A DNA stretch of 64,000 bases, from contig CAWBFX010000010.1 of assembly GCA_963788215.1 (NCBI GenBank), positions 1,054,001-1,118,000 of the forward strand, read 5' to 3'. Each line of letters begins with the position of its first letter. Position 1 is the stretch's first letter. The stretch is from AC-32 sp963788215. Lineage in GTDB: Bacteria > Actinomycetota > Thermoleophilia > Gaiellales > Gaiellaceae. A program made the position numbers and the translations under genes. Below, one piece after another: positions 17,553-25,551 of the stretch. The notes under the pieces were generated by a model that saw only the letters and a program-made list of their open reading frames with translations, did no database searches and was not told where the DNA came from.

Positions 17553-18069
17553 GTGAGCGTGACGCCGAACCAAGAGGAGCGCGTTCTCGATCACTGCTCG
17601 GGGCTATGAGCGACTCAGCCGCGAGCTCGACAGGCTGCAGGAGGAAGAGCGCCGACGACTCTCCGGATTGCTGCAGGAGGCACGCGGCGACGGTGGCATC
17701 GACGACAACCCGACGCTGATCGACCTGCTCGACGAGCGGGCTCAGCTCGAAGGGCGGATCGCGACGCTCGAAGGCTGGCTCGCGGCCGCGGAGATCGCGC
17801 CTGCGCCGAACAGAGGGCGCGCGGCGATCGGCAGCGTCGTGCGCATGCGCGACGTCGCTCGCGGCGATGTCCTCGAGTACGAGCTCGTCGGGCCGCTGGA
17901 GGGCGATCCCGCCAACGGCCGCATCTCGGTCGCCGCGCCTGTCGGACGAGCGCTGGTAGGACAGCGCCGCGGCGGACGGATCGAGGTCGCGACACCACGC
18001 GGACCCGTCACTCTCGAAGTGACCGCGGTCCGGCCGGCGCCGCACGCGCGCGCCTCCGAGGCGGCGTGA
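17553..18069 (+). CDS. GreA/GreB-family protein (frameshift at 17600-17603)
   Basis: The restored product, about 171 residues, has an N-terminal coiled-coil (YERLSRELDRLQEEERRRL...DDNPTLIDLLDERAQLEGRI) and a C-terminal FKBP-like GreA domain (VVRMRDVARGDVLEYELVG...LVGQRRGGRIEVATPRGPV). GreA-type proteins rescue stalled RNA polymerase; several actinobacterial relatives bind polymerase without cleavage activity. The start GTG 17553 follows GAGGAG and reads SVTPNQEERVLDHCSG, then hits a stop. Dropping one of four G at 17600-17603 joins it to the GreA frame. The tip acidic residues are not clearly conserved, so function is uncertain. Confidence 0.75.
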
Positions 18070-18093
18070 TCCCTGGTGCCGCGAGCTGTGCGA

Positions 18094-18111
18094 ATCGGGT
18101 CTCGGCCCGAT
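18094..18111. promoter_or_regulatory. 18-bp palindrome upstream of the 84-aa gene
   Basis: ATCGGG, six bases, CCCGAT is a perfect inverted repeat 92 bp upstream of the gene at 18204, and the best match to the other palindromes of this stress island. Confidence 0.5.
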
Positions 18112-18203
18112 GGCTGCGGGGCGGTTCAGCCGCGAGCATGACGTGACGAAGCCGGGGCGCGCAGCGGACGCAGGCGGCCCCGGCCGACCGAGAAGGAGGC
18201 ATC

Positions 18204-18458
18204 GTGCGACTCTTCAAGGGAAAGAACCCGCTCGGTTTTCTGTTCGGCTCGTCGAGGCGCGAGCGCTTCCTCGCCCGCTACGTCCTCCGCGAGCACCGGC
18301 GTGGACGGCCGCTGGCCGAGATCCTCGACGACGCGTACGTCCGCAACTGGTCGACTGCCGAGGAGCGAAGGAGGCTGCTCGACGAGCCTGAGGTCGTCGC
18401 CGCGCTCGGCGACAACGCCCTCGACGAGCTGAGACAGGGAGTCGCGCCGGCGCGTTAG
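18204..18458 (+). CDS. Small conserved-looking basic protein (84 aa)
   Basis: I do not recognise a family. The protein is soluble and charged, with a basic N-terminus and a segment FLARYVLREHRRGRPLAEILDDAYVRNWSTAEERRRLLDEPEVVAALG that looks like three helices. GTG 18204 has GAAGGAGG ideally placed at 18192-18199. The upstream palindrome at 18094 suggests that it belongs to the same stress regulon as Usp and the GreA-like protein. The 115 bp that follow hold nothing I can assign. Confidence 0.65.
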   Translation: MRLFKGKNPLGFLFGSSRRERFLARYVLREHRRGRPLAEILDDAYVRNWSTAEERRRLLDEPEVVAALGDNALDELRQGVAPAR

Positions 18459-18573
18459 AGCCGGCGCCACGCGTACCTAGCCGCACACTGCCGAGCTCCG
18501 TAGTTCGAGGCAGCGCGTTCAGCGTCGTCCCGGATTCCGTTCAGCGTTAGACGAGGAACCATGAGCGGCGGAG

Positions 18574-19110
18574 GTGTTGACCGTGTCCGCGTTGGAGGCG
18601 GCGCCCGGAACGAAGCGGCAACGGTCGACGACTGTCCTCTTCGTGGACGTCGTCGGCTCGACCGGTCTCGCGGCTCGAATGGGAGACGAGCAGTGGGCCT
18701 GGCTGCTCGAGGAGTACCAGGCGCTCGTCCGCCGCGAGCTCGCGGCCTGGGACGGCGAGGAGATGGACACCGCAGGCGACGGTCTCTTCGCAGTCTTCGC
18801 CGATCCCGCGGCCGCCATCGGCTTCGGTTGCTCGGTGGGCCAGGCCGTCAGGCGGCTCGGGCTGCAAGTCCGGGTCGGCGCGCACACGGGTACGTGCTGG
18901 GTCGCGGACGAGAAGTGCACCGGGCTCGACGTGAGCATCGGCGCGCGCGTCAGCGCCGTCGCTGCACCCGGCGAGGTGCTCGTTTCCGCGGCGCTGCGCG
19001 AGCGCCTGGCCGAGGACTCGCCGTTCGCATTCCGGGATCGCGGCGAGTTCGAGCTCAAAGGCGTGCCGTGCCGGCTTCGCCTCTACGCGGCCGTCGCAAA
19101 GCAGGATTGA
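18574..19110 (+). CDS. Adenylate/guanylate cyclase-domain protein
   Basis: The product is a single class III cyclase catalytic domain: VLFVDVVGSTGLAARMGDEQW carries the first metal-binding Asp, DTAGDGLFAVFADP the second, and VRVGAHTGTCW and GLDVSIGARVSAVAAPGEVLVS complete the fold. It is about 178 residues with no sensor or membrane domain, shorter than most. GTG 18574 or GTG 18586 (with GGAGG before it) may be the start. DNA-binding or ATPase partners often fused to such domains are absent, so it may act as a soluble cyclase or only bind nucleotide. Confidence 0.8.
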   Translation: MLTVSALEAAPGTKRQRSTTVLFVDVVGSTGLAARMGDEQWAWLLEEYQALVRRELAAWDGEEMDTAGDGLFAVFADPAAAIGFGCSVGQAVRRLGLQVRVGAHTGTCWVADEKCTGLDVSIGARVSAVAAPGEVLVSAALRERLAEDSPFAFRDRGEFELKGVPCRLRLYAAVAKQD

Positions 19111-19127
19111 CCACTGGGAGGTGGACC

Positions 19128-19322
19128 ATGAAGCGGTACGAGTACAAGGTGATCGACACCGGCAAGCACATCGAAGAGGAGCTCAACGCGCTCGGCTCCG
19201 AGGGCTGGCAGGTCGTCGGCGTCACGACGAAGAAGCAGCTCCTGATCGCTCCGCCGCAGGCGATCATCCTGATGCGGGAAGTCGAGACGGCGGTTTCGCG
19301 GACGCTTACGGCCGCGCGCTAG
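19128..19322 (+). CDS. DUF4177-type small protein (64 aa)
   Basis: The whole 64-residue protein matches the DUF4177 pattern: KRYEYKVIDTG, then EEELNALGSEGWQVVGV, then a hydrophobic strand (AIILMREV). Function is unknown in the literature I know. ATG 19128 follows GGGAGGTGG and is only 17 bp after the cyclase gene, so the two are probably co-transcribed. Confidence 0.75.
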   Translation: MKRYEYKVIDTGKHIEEELNALGSEGWQVVGVTTKKQLLIAPPQAIILMREVETAVSRTLTAAR

Positions 19323-19353
19323 CGTCCTCGGAACGTCGGCGTCGGCGTGAGCT

Positions 19354-19821
19354 GTGATAGTCGTCAAGGCCGTGAGCACCGCGTCTGACGTCGCCGGGCC
19401 GCCGAGCCCGGAGAACCCGCTCCAGGGGTCGTGCCTCTGCGGCGGCGTGCGCTTCGAGATCACCGCGCCGTTCGTCTGGGCGAGCCACTGCCACTGCTCG
19501 CGCTGCCGCAAGCATTCGGGCGCCTTCGGCCTCACGCAAGGGCGCGTCCCGCGCGAGGGCTTCCGGCTGATTCAAGGCGAGGAGCTGATCACCGTCTACC
19601 GGCCGCCGGGCGAGGGGCGCGTCAAGGCGTTCTGCAAGGTCTGCGGCTCGAGCCTGTTCGGGAACGAATGGCCCGAGGGCGACCAGATCGGCGTGCGGCT
19701 CGGGTCGCTCGACGGCGATCCGGGGATCAGGCCGTCGTTTCACACCTTCGTCGAGTCGCGTGCGCCCTGGGACCAGTTGCCTGACGACGGCCTCGAGCGC
19801 TTCCCCGAGAGCGCGAGCTAA
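19354..19821 (+). CDS. GFA/CENP-V-fold zinc protein
   Basis: Proteins of the GFA family bind zinc through spaced cysteines. Here SCLCGGVRFEI, HCHCSRCRKHSG and FCKVCGSSLF supply the full set of zinc ligands expected. The fold was first linked with glutathione-dependent formaldehyde metabolism, but most members have no proven activity. GTG 19354 gives 155 residues. Its TAA stop shares bases with the TAG stop of the convergent gene (CTAA, 19818-19821). Confidence 0.82.
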   Translation: MIVVKAVSTASDVAGPPSPENPLQGSCLCGGVRFEITAPFVWASHCHCSRCRKHSGAFGLTQGRVPREGFRLIQGEELITVYRPPGEGRVKAFCKVCGSSLFGNEWPEGDQIGVRLGSLDGDPGIRPSFHTFVESRAPWDQLPDDGLERFPESAS

Positions 19822-20351
19822 CGAACGCGATAGTCGACGAGCAGAGAGCCGGTCGGTGAGGCCTCGCCTCGGATCGACTCGAGCTCGATCGGCGGCAATC
19901 CGTCGAGGAGCCGTCGTCCCGAGCCGGCGATGTTCGGCGCGATCACGAGCCTGAGCTCGTCGACGACGCCGGCGGCGAGCAACGCCTGCGCGACCGAGAT
20001 GCTTGCGTGGACGCCGATGTCGCCGCCACCTTGCTCCTTCAGATTCCGAACGAAGTCGACGAGGTCGCCGTCGATCGGCGTCGCATTGGCCCAGTCGCGG
20101 TCGAGGGGCGCCGACGTCGCGACGTGCTTCGGGACCTCGTTGATGAACGCCGCGAACGGCTGGATGTCGCTGCTCGGCCAGAACGGGGCCCATTCGTCGT
20201 AGGTGCGGCGGCCGAGAACGACCGCGTCCTGCGTCGCGATCAAGGCGGCCTGGTTGGCGTCCATCACGTCGTCCCAGTCGCCGAAGAAGCGATCCGGCTT
20301 CTCGGCGACGCCGTCGAGGGACAGGAACTCGTAGAGGACGACTTTCCGCAC
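19818..20351 (-). CDS. Dihydrofolate reductase-like (RibD C-terminal) protein
   Basis: The 177-residue protein starts RKVVLYEFLSLDGVAEKPD, contains VVLGRRTYDEWAPFW and ends with LVIAPNIAGSGRRLL, the pattern of the YyaP/YwjB group of the RibD C-terminal superfamily. Members bind NADPH-like cofactors, but physiological substrates are unknown. GTG 20351 is six bases after the cupin stop, so it is the second gene of a two-gene unit. It is not the folate-pathway enzyme. Confidence 0.8.
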   Translation of the reverse strand: MRKVVLYEFLSLDGVAEKPDRFFGDWDDVMDANQAALIATQDAVVLGRRTYDEWAPFWPSSDIQPFAAFINEVPKHVATSAPLDRDWANATPIDGDLVDFVRNLKEQGGGDIGVHASISVAQALLAAGVVDELRLVIAPNIAGSGRRLLDGLPPIELESIRGEASPTGSLLVDYRVR

Positions 20352-20357
20352 GCGGAC

Positions 20358-20747
20358 TCAGACGGCGGAGTCGAAGAACTCGGCGCCGCCGGTCTCGGGC
20401 GGGGCGCCGTAGATGTAGAGCAGCAGCTCCTCGTCGCCGTGGTTCACGACCTGGAGCGGAGTGCCGGACTCGACGTGGATCACGTCGCCCGGCCCGGCGT
20501 CGACGCGCTCCGGTGGATCGCCGAGGTACATCGTCAGTGTCCCTGAGATCGGGACGAAGGTCTCTTCCTGGTTCAGGTCCTTGTGGCGCCTGCCCTTGGC
20601 GCTGGGCTCGTAGCGCCAGAGGTTCCCCCGCGTGTGCGTGAGGCCGGCGGCGTCGGTCACCGGTCCTGCGTGGCGAGGGGCCTCGTCCGGCTCGTGGGGG
20701 CGCGTGACCCACTCGAGCTCGCTGCTGCGGACGACGTGGTAGGCCAT
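20358..20747 (-). CDS. Cupin-domain protein
   Basis: This 129-residue single-domain cupin has the two conserved motifs in weak form (GRRHKDLNQEETFVPISGTLTMYLG and GDVIHVESGTPLQVVNHGDEEL). The metal-binding histidine set is incomplete in the first motif but includes His and Glu. The substrate is unknown. It appears leaderless: the box TAGGCT (minus strand, 20756-20761) ends eight bases before ATG 20747. Confidence 0.75.
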   Translation of the reverse strand: MAYHVVRSSELEWVTRPHEPDEAPRHAGPVTDAAGLTHTRGNLWRYEPSAKGRRHKDLNQEETFVPISGTLTMYLGDPPERVDAGPGDVIHVESGTPLQVVNHGDEELLLYIYGAPPETGGAEFFDSAV

Positions 20748-20755
20748 AGGGGGAG

Positions 20756-20761
20756 AGCCTA
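20756..20761 (-). promoter_or_regulatory. -10 box of a leaderless transcript (cupin)
   Basis: TAGGCT on the minus strand, eight bases before ATG 20747, with no ribosome site between. It overlaps the stop codon of the ABC transporter gene upstream. Confidence 0.4.
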
Positions 20762-22543
20762 GCGTCCGACCGCTGTCTGTCTCGACAGACTCTGCTCGAG
20801 CTCCGCGCCGATGGCGCCCTGGAGGTCCCGCGCCAGGCGGCGGAAGGGACCGTCCTTCGCCAGCAGCTCGCGCTCGCTGCCGCGCTGCGTGATCCGGCCG
20901 TGCTCGACGACGAGGATCTCGTCCGCGCGCCGGACCGTCGCCAGGCGGTGGGCGATGATCAGCGACGTGCGGCCGCGCAGGAGGCGGTCAAGGGCGCGCT
21001 CGATCAGGATCTCCGTCGGCCTGTCGATGTTCGAGGTCGCCTCGTCGAGGATCAGGATCCGTGGGTCGGCGAGCAATGCGCGCGCGATCGAGATCAGCTG
21101 GCGCTCCCCCGCGGAGAGCCCCGCGCCGCCCTCGCGTACAACGTGGTCGAGGCCGTCTTTGAGGCGCGCGGCGACGCGGTCGACGCCGATCGCAGCGGCC
21201 GTCTCGCGCACCTGCTCGTCGGTCGCGTCCGGCCGGGCGAAGCGGATGTTGTCCGCGATCGTCCCGGAGAAGAGGAATGGGTCCTGCAGGACGACCCCGA
21301 GCTGGCGGCGGTACGAGCGCAGCTGCACCTCGCGGAGGTCGTTGCCGTCCACGAGGACCGCCCCGTGGTCCGGGTCGTAGAAGCGCGCGACGAGCTTGGC
21401 GAGGGTCGACTTGCCGCCGCCGGAGATGCCGACCATCGCGATGCACCCACCGGGCGCGACGCTGAGATCGATCCCGTGCAGCACGTCCTCCGCGCCGTAG
21501 GCGAAGCGCACGTGTTCGAGCTCGAGCGTCCCCTCGATCCGGTCGAGCCTGCGCGCGCCGGGCGCGTCCGCGATCTCCGGCTCGGTGTCGAGGACGGAGG
21601 TGATCTTCACCATCGCGGCCGCCGCCGACTGCAGCATCCCGTAGACGTCCGAGAGTTCCTGGAGCGGCTGGAAGACGAGCTGCAGCAGGTAGATCGCGGC
21701 GAGCAGCGTCCCGATCTGCAGGGTGTCCTGCGCGATGTAGTGCGCGCCAAGCAGGATCACGCCCGCCGACGAGACGATCCCGAGGAACTCGATCGACGGG
21801 AAGAAGACCGAGAAGATCTTCTGCGCGTAGGTGTTCGCGGCCCGGTTGGCGGCGTTGAGCTCGTCGAACTCGCGCTGGAACGCGCGCTCGCGGTTGAACG
21901 CCTGGACGATCGCCATCCCGGAGAGCGACTCCGCGACCTGCGCCGTCACGGCCGAGATCCGGTTGCGGACCTCGAGCTGTGCGGCAGCCGAGCGAACCTG
22001 GAACCAGCGCGTCAGCAGGAGCGATGGCGGCAGGACGACGAGCGAGACGAGCCCCAGCCGCCAGTCGTTCACGAAGAGCGCGATCACGGCGGCGGGGAGG
22101 AGGACGGCGTTCGTCACGAGGGTCGGCAGGCCCTGGGAGAGAACGTCGGAGAGCGCGTCCACGTCGCTCGTCAGCCGGGCGATGATCCAGCCGGCGCGCT
22201 GCTCGGAGAAGTAGCGCAGCGACAGCGAGGTCAGGTGGTCGAAAAGGTCGCGCCGCAGGCTGAGCACGATTCCCTGCCCGATCGACGCCAGGCCGCGGAT
22301 CAGAACCGCCATCAGGATCCAGCCGAGCGCCTGGACGACGAGGTAGACGACGACGATCTCGGCGAGGAAGGTCTCGTCGCCCTTGGAGACGCCGTTGTTG
22401 ATCGCATCGCGGACGAGCAGCCAGCCGCCGGTCTGCGCCGCTGCCTCGCCGACCGCCGCGAGCATCAGCAGCGCGACGAAGCCGTAGCGGCCCTCGAGGT
22501 ATCGCGTCAGCCGCGTGAGGCCGGTGCGCTGCTTAGGCGGCAA
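20759..22543 (-). CDS. ABC exporter half-transporter (membrane + ATPase)
   Basis: The 594-residue protein has six membrane segments in its first 320 residues and a C-terminal ATPase with Walker A GISGGGKSTLAKL near residue 378, signature LSAGERQLISIARALL, Walker B RILILDEATS and the H-loop IAHRL. This is the MsbA/LmrA-type exporter fold. It starts 11 bases inside the end of a second exporter gene, so the two probably form a heterodimer. All catalytic motifs look intact here, while the partner has a changed Walker B end, which suggests one degenerate site. The cargo (drug, lipid or peptide) is unknown. Confidence 0.87.
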   Translation of the reverse strand: MPPKQRTGLTRLTRYLEGRYGFVALLMLAAVGEAAAQTGGWLLVRDAINNGVSKGDETFLAEIVVVYLVVQALGWILMAVLIRGLASIGQGIVLSLRRDLFDHLTSLSLRYFSEQRAGWIIARLTSDVDALSDVLSQGLPTLVTNAVLLPAAVIALFVNDWRLGLVSLVVLPPSLLLTRWFQVRSAAAQLEVRNRISAVTAQVAESLSGMAIVQAFNRERAFQREFDELNAANRAANTYAQKIFSVFFPSIEFLGIVSSAGVILLGAHYIAQDTLQIGTLLAAIYLLQLVFQPLQELSDVYGMLQSAAAAMVKITSVLDTEPEIADAPGARRLDRIEGTLELEHVRFAYGAEDVLHGIDLSVAPGGCIAMVGISGGGKSTLAKLVARFYDPDHGAVLVDGNDLREVQLRSYRRQLGVVLQDPFLFSGTIADNIRFARPDATDEQVRETAAAIGVDRVAARLKDGLDHVVREGGAGLSAGERQLISIARALLADPRILILDEATSNIDRPTEILIERALDRLLRGRTSLIIAHRLATVRRADEILVVEHGRITQRGSERELLAKDGPFRRLARDLQGAIGAELEQSLSRQTAVGR

Positions 22544-24287
22544 GGATCTCGTCTCCGAACAACTGGGCGAAGAGGCCGTCGCGCGCGAGCAGCTCCGCCG
22601 GCCGGCCCTCCTCCGCGACGACTCCGTCCTCGAGGACGACGGCGCGATCGGCGATCTCGATCGTCGACAGGCGCTGCGCGGCGATCAGGACGGTGAGCCC
22701 CTCGACGGCCGTCCGCAGGCCGCCGACGAGGACGTGCTCGGTGTGGGTGTCGACCGCCGAGAGCGGATCGTCGAGCACGAGCACACGCCCGCCGGCGATA
22801 AGGGCGCGGGCGAGCGCCACCCGCTGGCGCTGGCCGCCGGAGAGGTTCACGCCGCGCTCGCCGATCAGCGTGTCGTATCCGTCGGGAAGATCGTCGACGA
22901 ACGAGGCGACACCTGCCGCCTCCGACGCGGCGAGAACCTCGTCCCAATCCGCGTCGGGTCTGCCTCCGAGCAGGTTCTCTCGCAGCGGGACCGAGAACAG
23001 GACCGGCCGCTGGGTCACGACCGCGACGGTCTTGCGCAGGTCGGCGAGCGAGAGATCGCGCGCGTCGACGCCGCCGATGAGCACGCGCCCTGCCGTCGGG
23101 TCGTAGAACCGCGGGAGCAGGTTGAGAAGGCTCGTCTTGCCCGAGCCCGTGCCGCCGCAGACGGCCACGACCTCGCCCGGCTCGACCTCGAGGTCGATTC
23201 CGCGCAAGGTCTCGCCTTCTTCTCCGTAGGCGAAGCGAACCGCCTCGAACCGGACGCCGATCCGGCCGGACGGAAGGGTCTTGGGCTCGCTCGGCTCAGG
23301 CAGCGTCTCGATGCCCTCCAGCCACGCGAAGCTCCGGCCCGCCGAGGCGAGCGCGCGCTGCGCGAGGTTGATGATCCAGCCCATCGACTCGAGCGGCCAG
23401 ACGAGCTGCAGCAGCAGCGTCGTGAAGAGCGCGAACTCGCCGTAGGTGAGATTGCCGGCGATCACCTCGCGGCCGCCGAAGAAGAGCACCACCGCGAGCG
23501 AGAGCGACGGCAGGTAGAAGAGGCCGGGCAGGTGCTTCGCCTCGACTCCGGCCTGCCGCAGGACCGTGTCGCGGACGCCGGTCGCCTTGCCGGCGAAACG
23601 GCTGCGGACGTCGTCCTCGCGGCCGAACGCCTGCACCATCTCGATGCCGACGACGGACTCGTCGGCCGCCTCGGTGACGTCGCCCTTCTTCGCCTGGACC
23701 TCGCGCGAGATGGGGTGGACCTTGTGCGCGAAGAGCCAGGCGACGATCCCGACGAGCGGCATCGAAACCGCCGTGTACAGGGCGAGCCGCGGGCTCACGA
23801 CGAGGAGGATGACGCCCGCGCCGATGATCATCAGCACGCTCTGGACGCCCTGGACGAGGCCCCAGCCGACGAAGTAGCGGATGGGGTAGAGGTCGTTCGT
23901 CGCGCGCGAGAGCACCTGCCCCGTCGCGTGGCGGTCGTAGAAGGCGCGCGGGAAGACGAGGTAGGCCTGGTAGAGGAGCTCGCGCATGCGCGCCTCGATC
24001 CGGATGCCGACTCGTGCGGTCGCGTAGCGGCGGGTGAAGTTGATCGCCATGCGTAGCGCGGCAAGCAGCACGATCGCCGTGAGGTACGGCCACAGCGCGT
24101 GCTCCTGGTGGACGACGGAGTTGTCGATGGCCCGCTGGATCAGCAGCGGGATCGAGAGCGAGACGCCTGTGTAGGCGAACGCGCAGACCAGCCCGCGGAT
24201 GCCGAGCCGGCGCTCCTCCCACCAGAGCCCCAGCAGCCGGCGCGCGGTCGGCCAGGCCGGATAGTCGGGCGGATCAACTCGGCTCAT
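22533..24287 (-). CDS. ABC exporter half-transporter, partner
   Basis: This 584-residue partner has the same layout: six membrane segments, then Walker A GGTGSGKTSLLNL near residue 378, signature LSGGQRQRVALARAL and Walker B RVLVLDDPLSAVD, where the catalytic Glu after the Asp is replaced by Asp. The switch position reads AAQRL rather than AHRL. Both changes are typical of the degenerate site in heterodimeric exporters such as BmrCD or TM287/288. ATG 24287 is chosen; a long open frame further upstream is antisense to another gene. The 140 bp upstream hold nothing recognisable. Confidence 0.87.
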   Translation of the reverse strand: MSRVDPPDYPAWPTARRLLGLWWEERRLGIRGLVCAFAYTGVSLSIPLLIQRAIDNSVVHQEHALWPYLTAIVLLAALRMAINFTRRYATARVGIRIEARMRELLYQAYLVFPRAFYDRHATGQVLSRATNDLYPIRYFVGWGLVQGVQSVLMIIGAGVILLVVSPRLALYTAVSMPLVGIVAWLFAHKVHPISREVQAKKGDVTEAADESVVGIEMVQAFGREDDVRSRFAGKATGVRDTVLRQAGVEAKHLPGLFYLPSLSLAVVLFFGGREVIAGNLTYGEFALFTTLLLQLVWPLESMGWIINLAQRALASAGRSFAWLEGIETLPEPSEPKTLPSGRIGVRFEAVRFAYGEEGETLRGIDLEVEPGEVVAVCGGTGSGKTSLLNLLPRFYDPTAGRVLIGGVDARDLSLADLRKTVAVVTQRPVLFSVPLRENLLGGRPDADWDEVLAASEAAGVASFVDDLPDGYDTLIGERGVNLSGGQRQRVALARALIAGGRVLVLDDPLSAVDTHTEHVLVGGLRTAVEGLTVLIAAQRLSTIEIADRAVVLEDGVVAEEGRPAELLARDGLFAQLFGDEILAA

Positions 24288-24427
24288 GCGTATTCGACTC
24301 CCTTTCACTCGCAGCGCAGCCGCTCCTCGCCTCGTGAGCTGCAGCGGCAGGCGCGGCGGGCGCCCGCGCTGGCGGCGCTCGATCACGAAGCCAGCGGCGC
24401 CCTCGAAACTACCAGTAAGGGCTGTTG

Positions 24428-25510
24428 CTAGAGGTCGCCCGTAGGCACGACGCCGCGGCCGAAGCTCGACACCTGCTCGGGGGTGAAGGGCGGGTCGGCG
24501 AGCTCCTCGTCCAGCTGGAAGGCCCGGAAGAGGTGGACGATGTAGTGCATGCGCTGGTGGAGGTCCGACCAGTCGCGGGCGCCGCAGTCGTCGAGCTCGG
24601 GCGGGACCGGCTCGAACCGCGCCAGGAGCTCCCTCAGCTCCGGGTCGGCCGGGTCCGCGAGCTCGGGCGGATACGGGTCGGCGAGGTTCGTGCCGAGCGC
24701 GAGCACGCGGCCCGGGAGCGACAGGACCATCATCGAGTCCGTGATCACCTCGCGCGCGAGCTTGCTCGAGGCGCGTTGAATGGCCCGCGCCAGGACGGCG
24801 ACGGCGGCCGTGGCCGGACCGCGGAGGATCCGCCACCAGCTCGGCGCCGACGGGAAGAGCGCCTCGAGCACGCGCCTGCCCAGGTCTTCCTGGGTCGCGG
24901 AGGCGGCGTCGAGCGCTTCGAGGATCTGCGGCTGCAGGCGCGTCTGCTCGTGCAGGCCGATCTCGAGGTTCGCGAGCAGCGCCAGCTCGGCTCGCCGCCG
25001 CGGGTCGCTTTCGGCCTGCATCCGGTCGTAGTGGGCGAATGCCTGGCTCAGCAGACCGTGCTCGAGTTGCAGGGCCTCGCCGTCGAGGTAGCGCGCGAAG
25101 ACGAGCCCGATCTCGGCGAAGACCTTGAGATTGCCGCGCGCGACCGAGTCGCTTGCGCGCTCGAAGGCGTCGAAGGGCGTGTGCAGCTCGGCGGTCAGGC
25201 GTCCGAGCCGTGTCTCCGGCTGGAAGAGACCGCGCCTCAGCAGCCGGCGGCCGAGCGTCGCGGCGGGATGCAGCAGCCAGCGGCCGTGCCAGAGCCTCCG
25301 CTCGAGGTTCTCTCGCAGGTCTTCGCCGCGGATCGACTCGCCGGCCTGGCGCGAGGCCCAGGTCGCGTACGTGCACCAGTTCGCGCCCTTGCCGGCGCGC
25401 TTAGCGAAGGCGGCGGCCAGTCGCGAGTAGCAGTACGTGATCTCGAGGTTCCGGATGACCGGGTTCTCGATCGCTGCGATCCTCTGAACCTCGGCCGGCG
25501 TCTCGGTCAT
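24428..25510 (-). CDS. Conserved hypothetical protein, about 360 aa
   Basis: I do not recognise the family. The protein is soluble, leucine- and arginine-rich and probably all-helical. Distinct features are CYSRLAAAF and NWCTYATWASRQAGESIRG in the first 70 residues, which look like a conserved core, and FRAFQLDEELADPPFTPEQ at the end. No membrane segments or catalytic motifs stand out. ATG 25510 is likely; GTG 25528 would add six residues. It is divergent from the Xaa-Pro peptidase gene (41 bp apart) and upstream of the ABC exporter pair on the same strand. Confidence 0.7.
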   Translation of the reverse strand: MTETPAEVQRIAAIENPVIRNLEITYCYSRLAAAFAKRAGKGANWCTYATWASRQAGESIRGEDLRENLERRLWHGRWLLHPAATLGRRLLRRGLFQPETRLGRLTAELHTPFDAFERASDSVARGNLKVFAEIGLVFARYLDGEALQLEHGLLSQAFAHYDRMQAESDPRRRAELALLANLEIGLHEQTRLQPQILEALDAASATQEDLGRRVLEALFPSAPSWWRILRGPATAAVAVLARAIQRASSKLAREVITDSMMVLSLPGRVLALGTNLADPYPPELADPADPELRELLARFEPVPPELDDCGARDWSDLHQRMHYIVHLFRAFQLDEELADPPFTPEQVSSFGRGVVPTGDL

Positions 25511-25539
25511 CGCTGCTGATCGTGACACGGACAGCGGGG

Positions 25540-25545
25540 TACGCT
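25540..25545 (+). promoter_or_regulatory. -10 box of a leaderless transcript (peptidase)
   Basis: TACGCT ends six bases before GTG 25552 and no ribosome site precedes that codon, so the mRNA probably begins at the start codon. Confidence 0.45.
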
Positions 25546-25551
25546 CCCGCC

